DNA from: Saccharomycopsis crataegensis
Taxonomy: Eukaryota; Ascomycota; Saccharomycetes; Ascoideales; Saccharomycopsidaceae
Reading direction: 5' to 3'
Length of the DNA stretch: 64,000 bases
Assembly: GCF_037102585.1 (NCBI RefSeq)
Contig: NW_027043819.1
Coordinates: forward strand, 1,984,001-2,048,000
Shown here: one piece after another, positions 1 through 9,873 of the stretch
Layout of the letters: every line of letters starts with the position of its first letter
Numbering within the stretch: position 1 is the first letter of the stretch
The notes under the pieces: generated by a model
The model's input: the letters and a program-made list of their open reading frames with translations, nothing else
Database searches by the model: none
What the model was told of the DNA's origin: nothing
Program-made: the position numbers and the translations under genes

Positions 1-252
1 ATCTACAAATGTCTTTCTTACTAATTTAATGCGTAAGATGATATTCCTGTGAATAACTTCGTTTATTACAAGCGTACTTTAGTAGATGTAAATACGAGCA
101 TGTCTCCGCAATTTGATATATATATACAAGTGATTCCACTATACTGAAATCCCAACTCTTGTGTCACAAACACAAAAATAGAAAATGCATTTGCAAAACA
201 ACAAAAAGACAACCACCTTCTTTAATTTTATTCAACGTAATAATCTTATCGT

Positions 253-729
253 TTATCTGAATCTGCAAAGTGGCATACCACCTAAATTCTTTGCTGCTAC
301 CTGTTGCAAGTCAAGAATTTCATTGTCATCTGCTTTCACCAATATGGTTTCAGCTGGCTGAAGAGGCTTGATCTTTCTGACATAAAGACCGGAAGCCAAA
401 GCTTTAATTTCAGTAGGACTCAATTTAATTTTCAAATTTGGTTTGGAGACTAACGATATATGACTTAAAACTGGTTGATTGTCTCTGTATTTTAAACTCA
501 ACCATAACTTTCTGCTTGATATGTTGTCTGGCGTTATATCAACTGGGGAATTTGGATCATCTGGTGATATATCCGAACCTTTCTGAATGGCAGAAATGAA
601 CCCCTGTTTATAAAGATGAAATGAAAGATTCAAATGTAATCTGCTAAGAGGGATTTTGGCAACACCATGTTTGACCATGGTGCAATTCTTCAAATGCGCA
701 CAAACATTTGCCAAGTTCACGAGAGACAT
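253..729 (-). CDS. MRPS8: Mitochondrial ribosomal protein of the small subunit, uS8m
   Basis: A 158-residue protein that reads as the yeast mitochondrial uS8 subunit. It would bind the central domain of the small-subunit rRNA in the mitochondrial matrix. The N-terminus (MSLVNLANVCAHLKN) fits the start of uS8m proteins, and the C-terminal part ends in a GGMPLCRF-type tail typical of uS8. Length is close to that of S. cerevisiae Mrps8. The ATG at 729 is the only sensible start because the conserved N-terminal helix begins there. There is no long cleavable presequence, as in other small yeast mitoribosomal proteins. It is transcribed in the same direction as UTP10, whose 3' end lies about 360 bp upstream. 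Identification rests on recall of the family, not on an alignment. Confidence 0.85.
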   Translation of the reverse strand: MSLVNLANVCAHLKNCTMVKHGVAKIPLSRLHLNLSFHLYKQGFISAIQKGSDISPDDPNSPVDITPDNISSRKLWLSLKYRDNQPVLSHISLVSKPNLKIKLSPTEIKALASGLYVRKIKPLQPAETILVKADDNEILDLQQVAAKNLGGMPLCRFR

Positions 730-1089
730 CTTTAGTTATAATATTGTTGGTAAGCTCAAAGAGAGTATGAAATTTCCTAATTGAAAAACAAACCACACAC
801 CTAAATTACAAAATAACGACACAGGTCCCCCTCAAGAATATTATCTCTCCAACTTGTTAGAATCGTCCTCTGCATTTGATTGATTTTCTATGAAAATATT
901 TTTCTTAATTTTTCAATCAAGAAAAATCGGATACCCGCAAATTACTAAACGCACCACCAACATACACCCCTATAGAAAATGAGCGGAATCATTTACAAAA
1001 GAACATACTAAAACAAAACAAAAAACAACTAATAATTTTTTTTATGAAATATCGTGGAAAATGAAGTACACAAAATGATATGCTTATAA
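730..1089. promoter_or_regulatory. Intergenic: MRPS8 promoter / UTP10 3' region
   Basis: AT-rich spacer of 360 bp between two minus-strand genes. It must hold the MRPS8 promoter and the UTP10 3' end. I see A-runs and T-rich blocks but no RNA gene and no motif I would defend. Confidence 0.5.
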
Positions 1090-4000
1090 CTAAGATAAGT
1101 ATTTATCCAAACTTTCCCCAAGAACGTCTTCAATTACCTTCACCAAACCACTTCTGACTTCCATTTCAATCTTTTCATCATCGTCTTCCAATAATTCGGC
1201 GATGAATGGAACCAATTGTGGCAACAAGCTCAACCAGCTGGTACCAACCTTAACATAAATGTTTTCAAACACCTTGATAGTGGAGAATTTTTCTTGAGCA
1301 GAGCAATCAACCTTCAAATGATTGATTAATAATTTGTTCAAGGCCTTATTATGTTCTGCAACCTTGCTGTTCTTCACGGCCAAAGTAGTGATGGCCTTAG
1401 TCAAATGTTTACCAAGCTTGGCATTGGTGTTTTCCAATTGGTTAGTCAATGCCAATGTTATCTTTTCAAATCTAGTATTAACGGCCCAGTATTCATCCTG
1501 ATCATATCTGAACGAGGCATTCAAAGAAATAAGAACCAAACGTTGGACATTGACAGAGTATTCTTCATTGATAGATACATTCTTGTTCGAGAAATTATCC
1601 AATAATTTGTAGACATGGTCAGCAAAATAGGAGTAGTAGTTTGTAATAATGGATTTGAGGTTTTCTTGTAACTTGACAAAAAATTTAAGGAAAATAGAGA
1701 CTTTAACAAAATCATCTTGTGATTCCAAGTGGTTGTTGTCAAAGGTCCAGTTGACCGCAGAGCTGAAAAGTGGTCTGAATGCTTTGTCATTCAATTTCAT
1801 CACAAATTGAAGTTCACAATTGAAAATTAAGGTCTCAATTCTGGCAATGGCATTTCTATTGAAGATGGTTTCATCATTACTTCTGATAAATTCAAAGCAC
1901 GAGATCATAAATTTCAAGAAAATACCAATACAGCCAACTGTGGCAGATCTTTCCAAGCCTTCAATAGTTTGGGTCAAAAGGTTCAAATATAAACCAATTG
2001 TTGAAGAGGAAGTTCTTTGGAAATCCTTCGAGTCCCAAATATTGAGCAATGATTTGAACAACACTTTGAGGTCAACATGGGTGAAAACAATATTCAAGAT
2101 AGACAATTTGATGTCTTTCTTGATCAAGTTTTCATTAAGCAACTCTGTCAAAATTCTGTTCAAATTCGAGCTGATGATTTGTGGCATCTTCTTAATGAAG
2201 CACGAATACATCAAACCCACAGAAGTTTCAATCAATTGATAGGTATTAGATTCATCATCATCATCTTCACTTTCATCTTCCAAAGATTCTTCATCCTTGG
2301 TGCTTTCCTTCTTCAAGATGTTGTTGCACTTGTCAAACACTTCGAAACTTGGTGGCAAGACCTTCGAAAGGAAGGCAATACTCTTCATACCGATAACAGA
2401 GACGATGTTACTGATCAAATTCAAAGAAGAAATAATAAGCTCAGGAGTGTCAAAATTGTTGATCAAGCTAAGATTGTTAGCACCGGTTTTGGTGAGCAAG
2501 GTCATGATCTTGGTCATGTACACATTGTCAATACTTTGGTGGAATTTATCAACTAAAGCACTCAAGGTGTCCAAAGAGTTTTGAACAATTTCAAGAACCT
2601 CAACTTTTGGAGACTCGCAGTATTCTTCCACAATCTTAACCAAAACCCCACACAATTTGTTACCACTTTCAATACTGACTTCGTTGTCAGAAGTTTCCAA
2701 TTCAAACTGTCTGGAAGCAAGGAAGATGACATTGGAGATTACAATAGAGTTTTCTTCATTGTAGGTCAATTCAGTCAATTTGATGATTGCTTCAACGAAA
2801 AATTTGACAGGCAACAAACTCAAAACATCATTCAACAACTTGTAGAATTTTCTATTGATTTTGCTGGCAATTTCTATCACAGAATCATTTTCACTGGTGA
2901 TTTTTCTGGAAGACCCGCTCAACTCAAGCAAAATATGTGAGATAATGTTATTGAAAATTGCCAAAAGAGAATCAATATCTTCTTCGGAAGCTCTCGGATT
3001 CAACAATAAAGTAGCAACTTGCAATTTCAAGTACGGCAAGCTATGGCTGTTAGTTTCTGAATCGGTAATGATGCTTCTATCGATGAAGTTGATCAAATTC
3101 TTTTTCAAAAGCAACAAATCTTGATCATTCATCTCCAAGAACTCTGGACCAAAAATTGGTCTCCACTTAATTTGGTTAACAACCTCCTCGTCAGAATCTT
3201 CATTTATTGAAGAGTTAGGAATGAAAGACCAAAGCTGGATGAGTTTCTCAATTGAGGTCAATTGATCAGCAATAGGGAAGTTCTTCATCAATGACTTGAC
3301 AAAGTCAACCAACAACTTGCATTCGTTGTATTTATGCTTGATTGATGCCTTAGAATATTGTTTCCCAATCAAGAACATAATAATATGAATGGAGTTTTCT
3401 GGCTTCAAAATTGTAGATAAAGTAGAGAATAACTTGACTCTACGGTGTCTCGGAACATGGTTGAAAGCGCTGATGAAACTGGTCAACAAGAATTCGATTT
3501 CCTCCAATTGGTTCGAGCTAGTGCTTGCATTCAAAGCCAAAGCTGGAATAACTTTAGAGATTGTTTGCTCAATAACATAAGAAGAGTATTCATCATCTTG
3601 TTTAATAGTGTAGGCACCCATGAACGTGAATATTGGCATGATGGAATGCAAGATAAACTCTGGTTCCAAAATCGCCAATTCGGAAATGACCAACAATAAT
3701 TTATTTTGCAATTGTGGGGAATTAGAAGATCTAATAATGGAAACCAACACATCAGCTCTAATTGAATTGGATTCCAACTTAACATTGTACTTGTTCGAAT
3801 TCTTAATGCTAATAATCAAACAGTTGGCCAAGGATTCTTGAGCATACAACACTGGTAAATTACCATCAGCACCCAAAGTTTCCAAATCGGAGAGCAAGTT
3901 GAATAAGCTCACTAACAAATCAGAATTTGGTTGCAAGTCAGTGCCGATTTTTTCAAAAGTTTCCAACAAGATGATGACATTTCTTAAATGAACCTCTGCC

Positions 4001-6678
4001 AACTTAGTCACTTCGGTCTTCTTCATGGCCTGTCTAGTGCTTGCGGAAGAACGTCTTCTTCTCTTTGGAACATTTTCATTGTTGTTGCCATTCTCACTCA
4101 TATTGTTTTGGGATCCATTTTTGTAAAGTTGGAAATTACCAAACAACTTAACGAAAACATCTGTGGTCAATGGTAAAGATTGAAGAACCAATAAAGCATC
4201 GTATAAAATCACAGTGTCCGCTGAGGTGGAGCTTTCGATAATGCTTTGAGCCAACGCAATTTGGTAATCGAACTTCAAATTAGAGAAACAGGCAATCAAT
4301 TTCTTCACTGACAAGTCCACCAACTCTTGGTAATTGGAGTTCAAAGCCTTTTGTAAGAAGGTCAAGGAAGTAATGACTGATGTCTTCTTGGAGTCATGTT
4401 GTTTGGATTTCTTTCCAAAGTCTAAGAGGTTTAAAATTTGACTTTCAAAATAGCTGAAATCACACTTTGAGTCAGCACATTGATCAATCCAAAATGGTCT
4501 TCTTGTCAAATATTCATTCAAGAAATCAGCAAAGATAACACTGGAAGCAGCAGCATTTTTCAAGCTTTTGGTACCAATATTAACCAATCTCATCAAGTTG
4601 ATTTTGACAAATGGTAAGTTGATAATCTTGGAGTTTTCAGCCAAATAAGCCAATATAAGATCGTTGATCTTCTTGCATAATGACCCAGTATAAATTAAAC
4701 TTTCAAAGATTTTGAATAATTGATCTTTATCAATGACTAAAGAACTTTGGTTGTCGATCAAAATATCAAGGACTTTGATGGAGTCTTTTGGAGCCAAGAC
4801 AACAATCTTTGGCCCATTCTCCGCACCAAAGATATCATCTTTAAGAAACAAGTTTTCTGCCATGGTAGAATTTGACTTGGCAACAACAGCATTGTTCTTC
4901 AAGATAATCAAAGCCAAAGACGCTTTTTGCCTAATTATTTTGTTCGAGTCGGACAATATGGCCAAGAAAATAGGGAAAACGGTCATCAAGAACATTGAGT
5001 CATGCAAATTTTTGAACGCCTCATAAGTCTTGTCCAACGAAACCACACGGACAACCACAGGGCAGTTTTGAGTAAGGGCCACTCTCAAAAGGAAGGTGAT
5101 GGCATATATTTGGTTTTGCTTGAAAATGTTGCTCAAAAATTCGTCAACAAAATTAAGCTTGACGGCCTTCATGAATAATTGACACAATTTCTTGAACTCT
5201 TCATCAATCTCTTTTGTCAATACCAAGAATGAGCCAGCGGCATGCGATGATTCACTAATGTTTTGCTTGAAACTTTGTTTCTCTTCCTCATCAACATCGA
5301 TTATCACCAGCTTACTCAAGTCTGCGCCGTCAATTTCGGTTTCATCAACCTTCAAACTCGTCAACACATGTTGCAAGTCCATCTCAAATTGGCTAACAGA
5401 GAGATTGTACTTTTCAGACAAAATATTGATAAATAATTCCTTCGAATCTTTGGAGACATATTCAATGAACTTGATCAAATTAGATTTATCTTCTATGGAA
5501 GTAGTGCTAATCTGGATAACGTCGTTGATGAGAGCCGATCTAGAGGCTGTAGATAATGAAATTTTGCCAAGAACATCATACAAAGATGGGAAAGAATCAA
5601 AAGCATCTTCAGAAATGATTCTTCTAGTGATAGAAATGAATAACTTATGGCCATCAGTAGAGTCTGACACCACTAAATTCTTGAAAACTTCTTCGTCATC
5701 ACTCTTAATAATATTGAACATACTGTCAAAATTTTGACTTGGAAACGCATCTGGGACGCCTTGGATAGATTGATAAATCTTGAAAACAGTAGTAATGGCT
5801 GATTTCTTGTTTAATGGGTTGGCACACACTCCTTCAACAACAGCATTGATTATTTCAGAAGAAAGAGGGATAGTAGCAGACAAGACAACCAACATGGTAT
5901 TTGCTGCCACCTGACTCTCCATCTTGGTGGTTGCCAATAATTGGGCTGATAATTTCAAAACAAGACCCGCCAATTTGTCCAAAAATTCTTCGTTAGTGGC
6001 ATTATAGGCGAAAGATGACGCCATGGAACTGACTAAAAATATTAATTGATTTGGGTAGACAAAATTTTTGGCAAGTAGGTCTTCCAAATACTTAGTGTAC
6101 AACTCAACAAATTCAATATCACAGAAACCACCCTTAACCAATGATTCTCTGGTAACTGGGCTACCAGACTTCTTCAAACCAGTCAACCATGAAAACAATG
6201 GTGGTAAGTTTGGAATTATCGAGAGCACCTTGGAGAAAATTGGGGTACGATAATAAGGCAAAATCGAAAGAAGCAATGATTCAGCATTATGAATATGGAT
6301 ATAGAAACGACGGACCAACCATTCAACAGAGTTGTAACTTAATGGTGAATTCCAGTATGGGGCTACCAACAATAAGAAACTATCGATGGCATTGTCCAAA
6401 TCATCATTCTGTTCTTTGGATTGAACATTACGATCAATACCGATCGCAGTTTCAGAAAATAACGAGAACTTAAATCTTTCAAATTTGCTATTGACTTCTT
6501 CCAAGTCTTCCAAAGCTTGCAAAGAATGGGATAAAATTGAACTATAATCTTGGGTAGCTGCAACCTTTGGCTCAAAAATTAACGAGGTAGAATGGATCTT
6601 TTGACGCTTCTTTCTGTCCAAAACAGTACTAGTACTGCTGGCAGCAATCTTGTTAAGCTGGTTAGCCAAAGACGACAT
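1090..6678 (-). CDS. UTP10: UTP10, HEAT-repeat subunit of the small-subunit processome (t-UTP/UtpA)
   Basis: An 1862-residue all-helical protein matching Utp10, the giant HEAT-repeat component of the UtpA subcomplex. Utp10 binds nascent pre-rRNA in the nucleolus and is needed for 18S rRNA processing and Pol I transcription. The N-terminus (MSSLANQLNKIAA) is characteristic. The body is a continuous array of Leu/Ile-rich helical repeats. The C-terminal part, with an acidic LEDDDEKIEMEVR stretch, fits the BP28-type C-terminal domain. Length is slightly more than the roughly 1770 residues of the S. cerevisiae protein. A basic low-complexity stretch (KRRRRSSAS) with an Asn-rich lead-in lies near the middle, around residue 870-890, and could be a nuclear localisation signal. 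The reading frame is intact. It is divergent from TPP1 with only 107 bp between start codons. Confidence 0.95.
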   Translation of the reverse strand: MSSLANQLNKIAASSTSTVLDRKKRQKIHSTSLIFEPKVAATQDYSSILSHSLQALEDLEEVNSKFERFKFSLFSETAIGIDRNVQSKEQNDDLDNAIDSFLLLVAPYWNSPLSYNSVEWLVRRFYIHIHNAESLLLSILPYYRTPIFSKVLSIIPNLPPLFSWLTGLKKSGSPVTRESLVKGGFCDIEFVELYTKYLEDLLAKNFVYPNQLIFLVSSMASSFAYNATNEEFLDKLAGLVLKLSAQLLATTKMESQVAANTMLVVLSATIPLSSEIINAVVEGVCANPLNKKSAITTVFKIYQSIQGVPDAFPSQNFDSMFNIIKSDDEEVFKNLVVSDSTDGHKLFISITRRIISEDAFDSFPSLYDVLGKISLSTASRSALINDVIQISTTSIEDKSNLIKFIEYVSKDSKELFINILSEKYNLSVSQFEMDLQHVLTSLKVDETEIDGADLSKLVIIDVDEEEKQSFKQNISESSHAAGSFLVLTKEIDEEFKKLCQLFMKAVKLNFVDEFLSNIFKQNQIYAITFLLRVALTQNCPVVVRVVSLDKTYEAFKNLHDSMFLMTVFPIFLAILSDSNKIIRQKASLALIILKNNAVVAKSNSTMAENLFLKDDIFGAENGPKIVVLAPKDSIKVLDILIDNQSSLVIDKDQLFKIFESLIYTGSLCKKINDLILAYLAENSKIINLPFVKINLMRLVNIGTKSLKNAAASSVIFADFLNEYLTRRPFWIDQCADSKCDFSYFESQILNLLDFGKKSKQHDSKKTSVITSLTFLQKALNSNYQELVDLSVKKLIACFSNLKFDYQIALAQSIIESSTSADTVILYDALLVLQSLPLTTDVFVKLFGNFQLYKNGSQNNMSENGNNNENVPKRRRRSSASTRQAMKKTEVTKLAEVHLRNVIILLETFEKIGTDLQPNSDLLVSLFNLLSDLETLGADGNLPVLYAQESLANCLIISIKNSNKYNVKLESNSIRADVLVSIIRSSNSPQLQNKLLLVISELAILEPEFILHSIMPIFTFMGAYTIKQDDEYSSYVIEQTISKVIPALALNASTSSNQLEEIEFLLTSFISAFNHVPRHRRVKLFSTLSTILKPENSIHIIMFLIGKQYSKASIKHKYNECKLLVDFVKSLMKNFPIADQLTSIEKLIQLWSFIPNSSINEDSDEEVVNQIKWRPIFGPEFLEMNDQDLLLLKKNLINFIDRSIITDSETNSHSLPYLKLQVATLLLNPRASEEDIDSLLAIFNNIISHILLELSGSSRKITSENDSVIEIASKINRKFYKLLNDVLSLLPVKFFVEAIIKLTELTYNEENSIVISNVIFLASRQFELETSDNEVSIESGNKLCGVLVKIVEEYCESPKVEVLEIVQNSLDTLSALVDKFHQSIDNVYMTKIMTLLTKTGANNLSLINNFDTPELIISSLNLISNIVSVIGMKSIAFLSKVLPPSFEVFDKCNNILKKESTKDEESLEDESEDDDDESNTYQLIETSVGLMYSCFIKKMPQIISSNLNRILTELLNENLIKKDIKLSILNIVFTHVDLKVLFKSLLNIWDSKDFQRTSSSTIGLYLNLLTQTIEGLERSATVGCIGIFLKFMISCFEFIRSNDETIFNRNAIARIETLIFNCELQFVMKLNDKAFRPLFSSAVNWTFDNNHLESQDDFVKVSIFLKFFVKLQENLKSIITNYYSYFADHVYKLLDNFSNKNVSINEEYSVNVQRLVLISLNASFRYDQDEYWAVNTRFEKITLALTNQLENTNAKLGKHLTKAITTLAVKNSKVAEHNKALNKLLINHLKVDCSAQEKFSTIKVFENIYVKVGTSWLSLLPQLVPFIAELLEDDDEKIEMEVRSGLVKVIEDVLGESLDKYLS

Positions 6679-6785
6679 CGCTGGACCTCTTGATATTCTA
6701 ATTTTGCAATAAAGAAGTTCCGTGGAAAATTATTAAATTGCATGCTCAAAATTTTTCTGCAAAAAAAAAAAAAAAAAAAATTGAG
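6679..6785. promoter_or_regulatory. Compact divergent UTP10/TPP1 promoter with RRPE-like site and A20 tract
   Basis: Only 107 bp separate the UTP10 and TPP1 start codons. The spacer holds AAAATTTTTC at 6748-6757, which matches the core of the RRPE element of ribosome-biogenesis promoters, and an uninterrupted run of 20 A at 6761-6780. The A-run ends 5 bp before the TPP1 ATG. Long poly(dA:dT) tracts disfavour nucleosomes, so this may serve both genes. An ATG at 6742 is out of frame with TPP1 and is probably upstream of the TPP1 transcript start. Confidence 0.55.
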
Positions 6786-7679
6786 ATGCCCAAATTGGCA
6801 CGTGAGGAGATCTTTTATGAGGCGACGCCAAATCTTTCAGGACAATTATTAGAACCGGTGTTTATATCGAGAAATAATATTGAGGAAATGGCCAGAGATA
6901 TCTCGAGTATTTTGTCACTGAAAGTAGGGAAAGTCACCCAGACTGCTGGTGCTTCCAAAAGAACAAGGAAGCTTCCACCATCGAAAGTACCTAAGCTTGA
7001 GCAGCATCTAGCAGCCGCGTCGAACGCGACCCATTCATGGAAGATTCAACCGTATTTAATCAGTTGCAAACCTTACGGTTTTGATAAATCATGGAGCTAT
7101 TCTAATGAGCTGAAGCTATCTCTTTGTTGTTTTGATCTTGACGGAACCTTAATAAATACGAAATCAGGAAGGAAGTTTGCCATGGGAGCGGATGATTGGA
7201 AATGGTTCAATGACAAGGTCGTGAACAAGCTAGTTGATGCGAGTCTCACTTATGACTTTATTGTTATATTCTCTAACCAAGGAGGTATTGTTGCCAATGA
7301 CCCGGCTTCAAAATCCTATACCAACTTCAACAAGAAATTGACCAGTATATTGGGTGTATTGAATAATAAGGAAGTCAAGAATGTCCTACTATATGCAGCA
7401 CCAAAGCTACCGGCTGCCTTGAAAAAGAACCCTGATTATTGTGATAAGCTGCCAGAAAAGAACCCTTTCGTGAGGAACAGGAAGCCAAATACCGGAATGT
7501 GGGATCAATTGATGAAGGATCTATCTATTAAAGAAGTGGTAAACACTGCCGTTGATTTCGGTAGTAGTATATTCATAGGTGATGCCGCCGGAAGAAAGAA
7601 AGACTTCAGCGATAGTGACAAGCAATTTGCAGAGAATATTGGGATTAAATTTTCCACACCTGATGACTTTTTTGTATAA
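6786..7679 (+). CDS. TPP1: TPP1, DNA 3'-phosphatase of strand-break repair
   Basis: A 297-residue HAD-superfamily phosphatase resembling yeast Tpp1 and the phosphatase half of human PNKP. It removes 3'-phosphates from broken DNA ends in the nucleus. HAD motif I is seen as CFDLDGTLI (the two Asp are the nucleophile and the acid). Motif II is IFSNQGG, the motif III lysine lies in RKPNTGMWD, and motif IV is IGDAAGRKKDFSDSD. No kinase domain follows, as expected in yeasts. The frame is open upstream to 6738, but that stretch runs through an A20 tract and lacks an in-frame ATG, so the ATG at 6786 (MPKLAREE) is chosen. The roughly 115 residues before motif I are longer than in S. cerevisiae and contain basic patches that may direct nuclear import. 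Confidence 0.92.
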   Translation: MPKLAREEIFYEATPNLSGQLLEPVFISRNNIEEMARDISSILSLKVGKVTQTAGASKRTRKLPPSKVPKLEQHLAAASNATHSWKIQPYLISCKPYGFDKSWSYSNELKLSLCCFDLDGTLINTKSGRKFAMGADDWKWFNDKVVNKLVDASLTYDFIVIFSNQGGIVANDPASKSYTNFNKKLTSILGVLNNKEVKNVLLYAAPKLPAALKKNPDYCDKLPEKNPFVRNRKPNTGMWDQLMKDLSIKEVVNTAVDFGSSIFIGDAAGRKKDFSDSDKQFAENIGIKFSTPDDFFV

Positions 7680-7850
7680 ATAAAATAAAACAATTGCCAG
7701 ACGTAGATCATATATATATATATATAAAACAAAAAACAAAAAACAAAAAAACAACAACCATTTGACTAATCAATAGACATACAGGCCAATAAATGGACCT
7801 GGTAAAAAAAGAAAAAAAAAAGGATTCCCAGAAGATTTCTTTTATGAGTT

Positions 7851-9098
7851 CTAATTCTTCTTCAAGTAGCTTTCCGCCATAGATGCAAATTGAGAGAAAT
7901 TGGCACCACCAGAAGATCCTTGTCCACCTTGATGGTTGCCACTTTGAGAGCCCAAGAAGCTTTCGGCCATAGAGGCATACTGAGAAAGACCACCACCAGA
8001 AGAGTTTTGACTACCTTGCTGAGAGCTCTGGTTACCTTGCTTAGAACCACTGGAGCCTAAAAACCCTTGAGCCATGGAAGCGTATTGTGAGAAACCACCA
8101 CCTGAGGAATTGTGACCGCCTTGTTGCTGAGAGTTACTACCTTGAGAGCTCAAAAATCCTTGGGCCATGGAAGCATATTGAGAGAACCCGCCACCTTGTT
8201 GAGAGCCATGCCCTCCTTGTTGAGAGCCATGCCCTCCTTGTTGAGAGCCATGCCCTCCTTGGGAGCCCATAAATCCTTGGGCCATGGAGGCATATTGAGA
8301 AACCCCACCAGATGATTGATTAGAGCCATGATTGCCTGAAGATTGATTGGAACCGTTACTTTGGCTACCAACAAAACTATTGATCATACTAGAAAGACCA
8401 CTGTTCCCTGAAGAGCTACCATTACCAGAGCCACCTTGAGCAAAGGAGCCAAGTAATGAGGATAATCCACCAGCACTACCACTACTGTTATTACTACCAC
8501 CACTACTACTACCCATGGACGAAGCAATAGATGCAACCATAGGACCTAAAGAACCTAAACTTTGGGATCCAGAACCACCGGTTGAATGACCACTGTTGCT
8601 CATAAATAATTTAGACAACATAGAGAACTTACTGGAGGTTGAACCACCACCGTTCAAAAGCTGACCCATGATCATACTAGAAAGACCTCTTTCGTTTTCT
8701 CCTAAGGATCTGTCCTGAGACACAGAACCACCCAAAACACTGGACATATGTTCCAATCGGTTGTTCAAATGGGTTTTAAGAGATTCATCACGCTCATGTT
8801 GCTCGTTGAAAGTCGCCGCTTTTTCAAAAGCGTTGGCAGCAGATTCGTACTTTTGTTGCTTCAATTCCATTTCCCCAATAGCAGCATGAGCATGAGCAGA
8901 GTTTGGGTTAGCATTTAAGGCCTTTTTGATATCAGCATCAGCAAGATCAAGGTTTCCTAGACCAATATACGCTCTAGCTCTGTTGGCCAAGTATTGTGGG
9001 TTGAACTCTTCATTGAGTGCACCATTGAAATATTTCAAGGCTTCTTGGTAGTTTTCTTTGGAAAGAGCGGCTTCCCCCTGGCGATTATTGGACGACAT
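7851..9098 (-). CDS. TPR protein with a Gln/Ser/Gly repeat tail (unrecognised)
   Basis: A 415-residue protein of unknown function. Residues 1 to about 110 form two to three TPR-like helical hairpins (ALSKENYQEALKYFNGAL; NPQYLANRARAYIGLGN; AHAAIGEMELKQQKYESAA). From about residue 135 onward it is almost wholly Gly, Ser, Gln and Asn. Five copies of a short module (SQYASMA or SQFASMA, followed by Q/E-G/S-FL or YL) are spaced along the tail, and the last one ends the protein (ESYLKKN). The layout recalls Sgt2-like co-chaperones, which also join TPRs to a Q/M-rich tail, but the Sgt2 N-terminal dimerisation domain is absent and the modules differ. An in-frame ATG at 9134 would add 12 residues; 9098 is preferred because the TPR begins there. 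It diverges from FMN1. Confidence 0.7.
   Translation of the reverse strand: MSSNNRQGEAALSKENYQEALKYFNGALNEEFNPQYLANRARAYIGLGNLDLADADIKKALNANPNSAHAHAAIGEMELKQQKYESAANAFEKAATFNEQHERDESLKTHLNNRLEHMSSVLGGSVSQDRSLGENERGLSSMIMGQLLNGGGSTSSKFSMLSKLFMSNSGHSTGGSGSQSLGSLGPMVASIASSMGSSSGGSNNSSGSAGGLSSLLGSFAQGGSGNGSSSGNSGLSSMINSFVGSQSNGSNQSSGNHGSNQSSGGVSQYASMAQGFMGSQGGHGSQQGGHGSQQGGHGSQQGGGFSQYASMAQGFLSSQGSNSQQQGGHNSSGGGFSQYASMAQGFLGSSGSKQGNQSSQQGSQNSSGGGLSQYASMAESFLGSQSGNHQGGQGSSGGANFSQFASMAESYLKKN
8194..8256 (-). repeat. Three perfect 21-bp tandem repeats inside the TPR-protein tail
   Basis: Three consecutive identical 21-bp units (8194-8214, 8215-8235, 8236-8256), each encoding seven residues read as GGHGSQQ in phase. 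Perfect identity suggests recent expansion or ongoing homogenisation. A whole-codon unit means copy-number change leaves the frame intact. Confidence 0.9.
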
Positions 9099-9306
9099 TG
9101 TGTTTAGTTTCAGAGAGTACTTTGAAATTGCCATCAACAAATGGCGGGGGGCAAGTTACCAGTATATAAATCTATTATATGGGGAAGGGCAGTACCCGAC
9201 CCAGCAATAAATTACACACGTGACAATTTTCCCCTCCGTTCTAAGCCTCTGGCGATGGAATTTCGTCACCAACAGACAGGTTACGGGTTGTTATAGTGGT
9301 AGAAAC
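9099..9306. promoter_or_regulatory. Divergent promoter of the TPR gene and FMN1, with CACGTG
   Basis: A 208-bp spacer between divergent starts. It has TATA-like TATATAAA near 9162, G-runs resembling stress elements (GGGGA, CCCCT) and a CACGTG box at 9217-9222 that fits Cbf1/bHLH sites. All are motif matches only. Confidence 0.4.
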
Positions 9307-9873
9307 ATGAACGATAACATGGCCAGACCGATTGTCCCAATTCCTGATGTTCCTTCGGAACCATACCCATTGAAAGAAGCTAGCCATATTGTGTCGGGTT
9401 TCGGCAGAGGCTCGTCAGATTTGGGGATCCCAACGGCGAATGTGCCAATTTCCACTTTGTCGGAAGAGTTCAGAAGTTTGGAACCCGGGGTGTATTTTGG
9501 GTTTTGTCGGTTGAAAGAAAACAAACAAACCGAATTAGTTCAACCAACTAAAGGTATTGAAAGGAAAGTGGTTTTCAATTACGGGTGTGAGCTTAACTCT
9601 GACCAAACATCTACAGTGTACCCTCATGTAATGTCAATCGGATGGAATCCATTCTATAACAACAAAGAAAAGACTGCAGAAATTCATATAATCAATAAGT
9701 TCTCTTCAGATTTCTATGGGGCCAATATCAACTTTAATATTCTAGGCTATATACGCCCAGAATTAGACTATACCACCAAGGAAGCGTTGATCGAGGACAT
9801 CAATATTGATATCAAGACGGCATTGAAATATTTGGAGAAGAGGGGGTACAAGGACTTTAGTGAATATCTATAG
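9307..9873 (+). CDS. FMN1: FMN1, riboflavin kinase
   Basis: A 188-residue riboflavin kinase (ATP:riboflavin 5'-phosphotransferase) that makes FMN, the first step from vitamin B2 to flavin cofactors. The family signature GRGSSDLGIPTAN, containing the PTAN motif that binds nucleotide and metal, lies near residue 35-47. The catalytic-side motif is read as AEIHIINKF, followed by FYGANINFNILGYIRPE. These are in the order usual for the small beta-barrel kinase. The frame is open to 9220 without an in-frame ATG before 9307, so the ATG at 9307 (MNDNMARP) is chosen. S. cerevisiae Fmn1 is about 30 residues longer at the N-terminus and is membrane or mitochondria associated; no such leader is evident here. 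Confidence 0.92.
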   Translation: MNDNMARPIVPIPDVPSEPYPLKEASHIVSGFGRGSSDLGIPTANVPISTLSEEFRSLEPGVYFGFCRLKENKQTELVQPTKGIERKVVFNYGCELNSDQTSTVYPHVMSIGWNPFYNNKEKTAEIHIINKFSSDFYGANINFNILGYIRPELDYTTKEALIEDINIDIKTALKYLEKRGYKDFSEYL

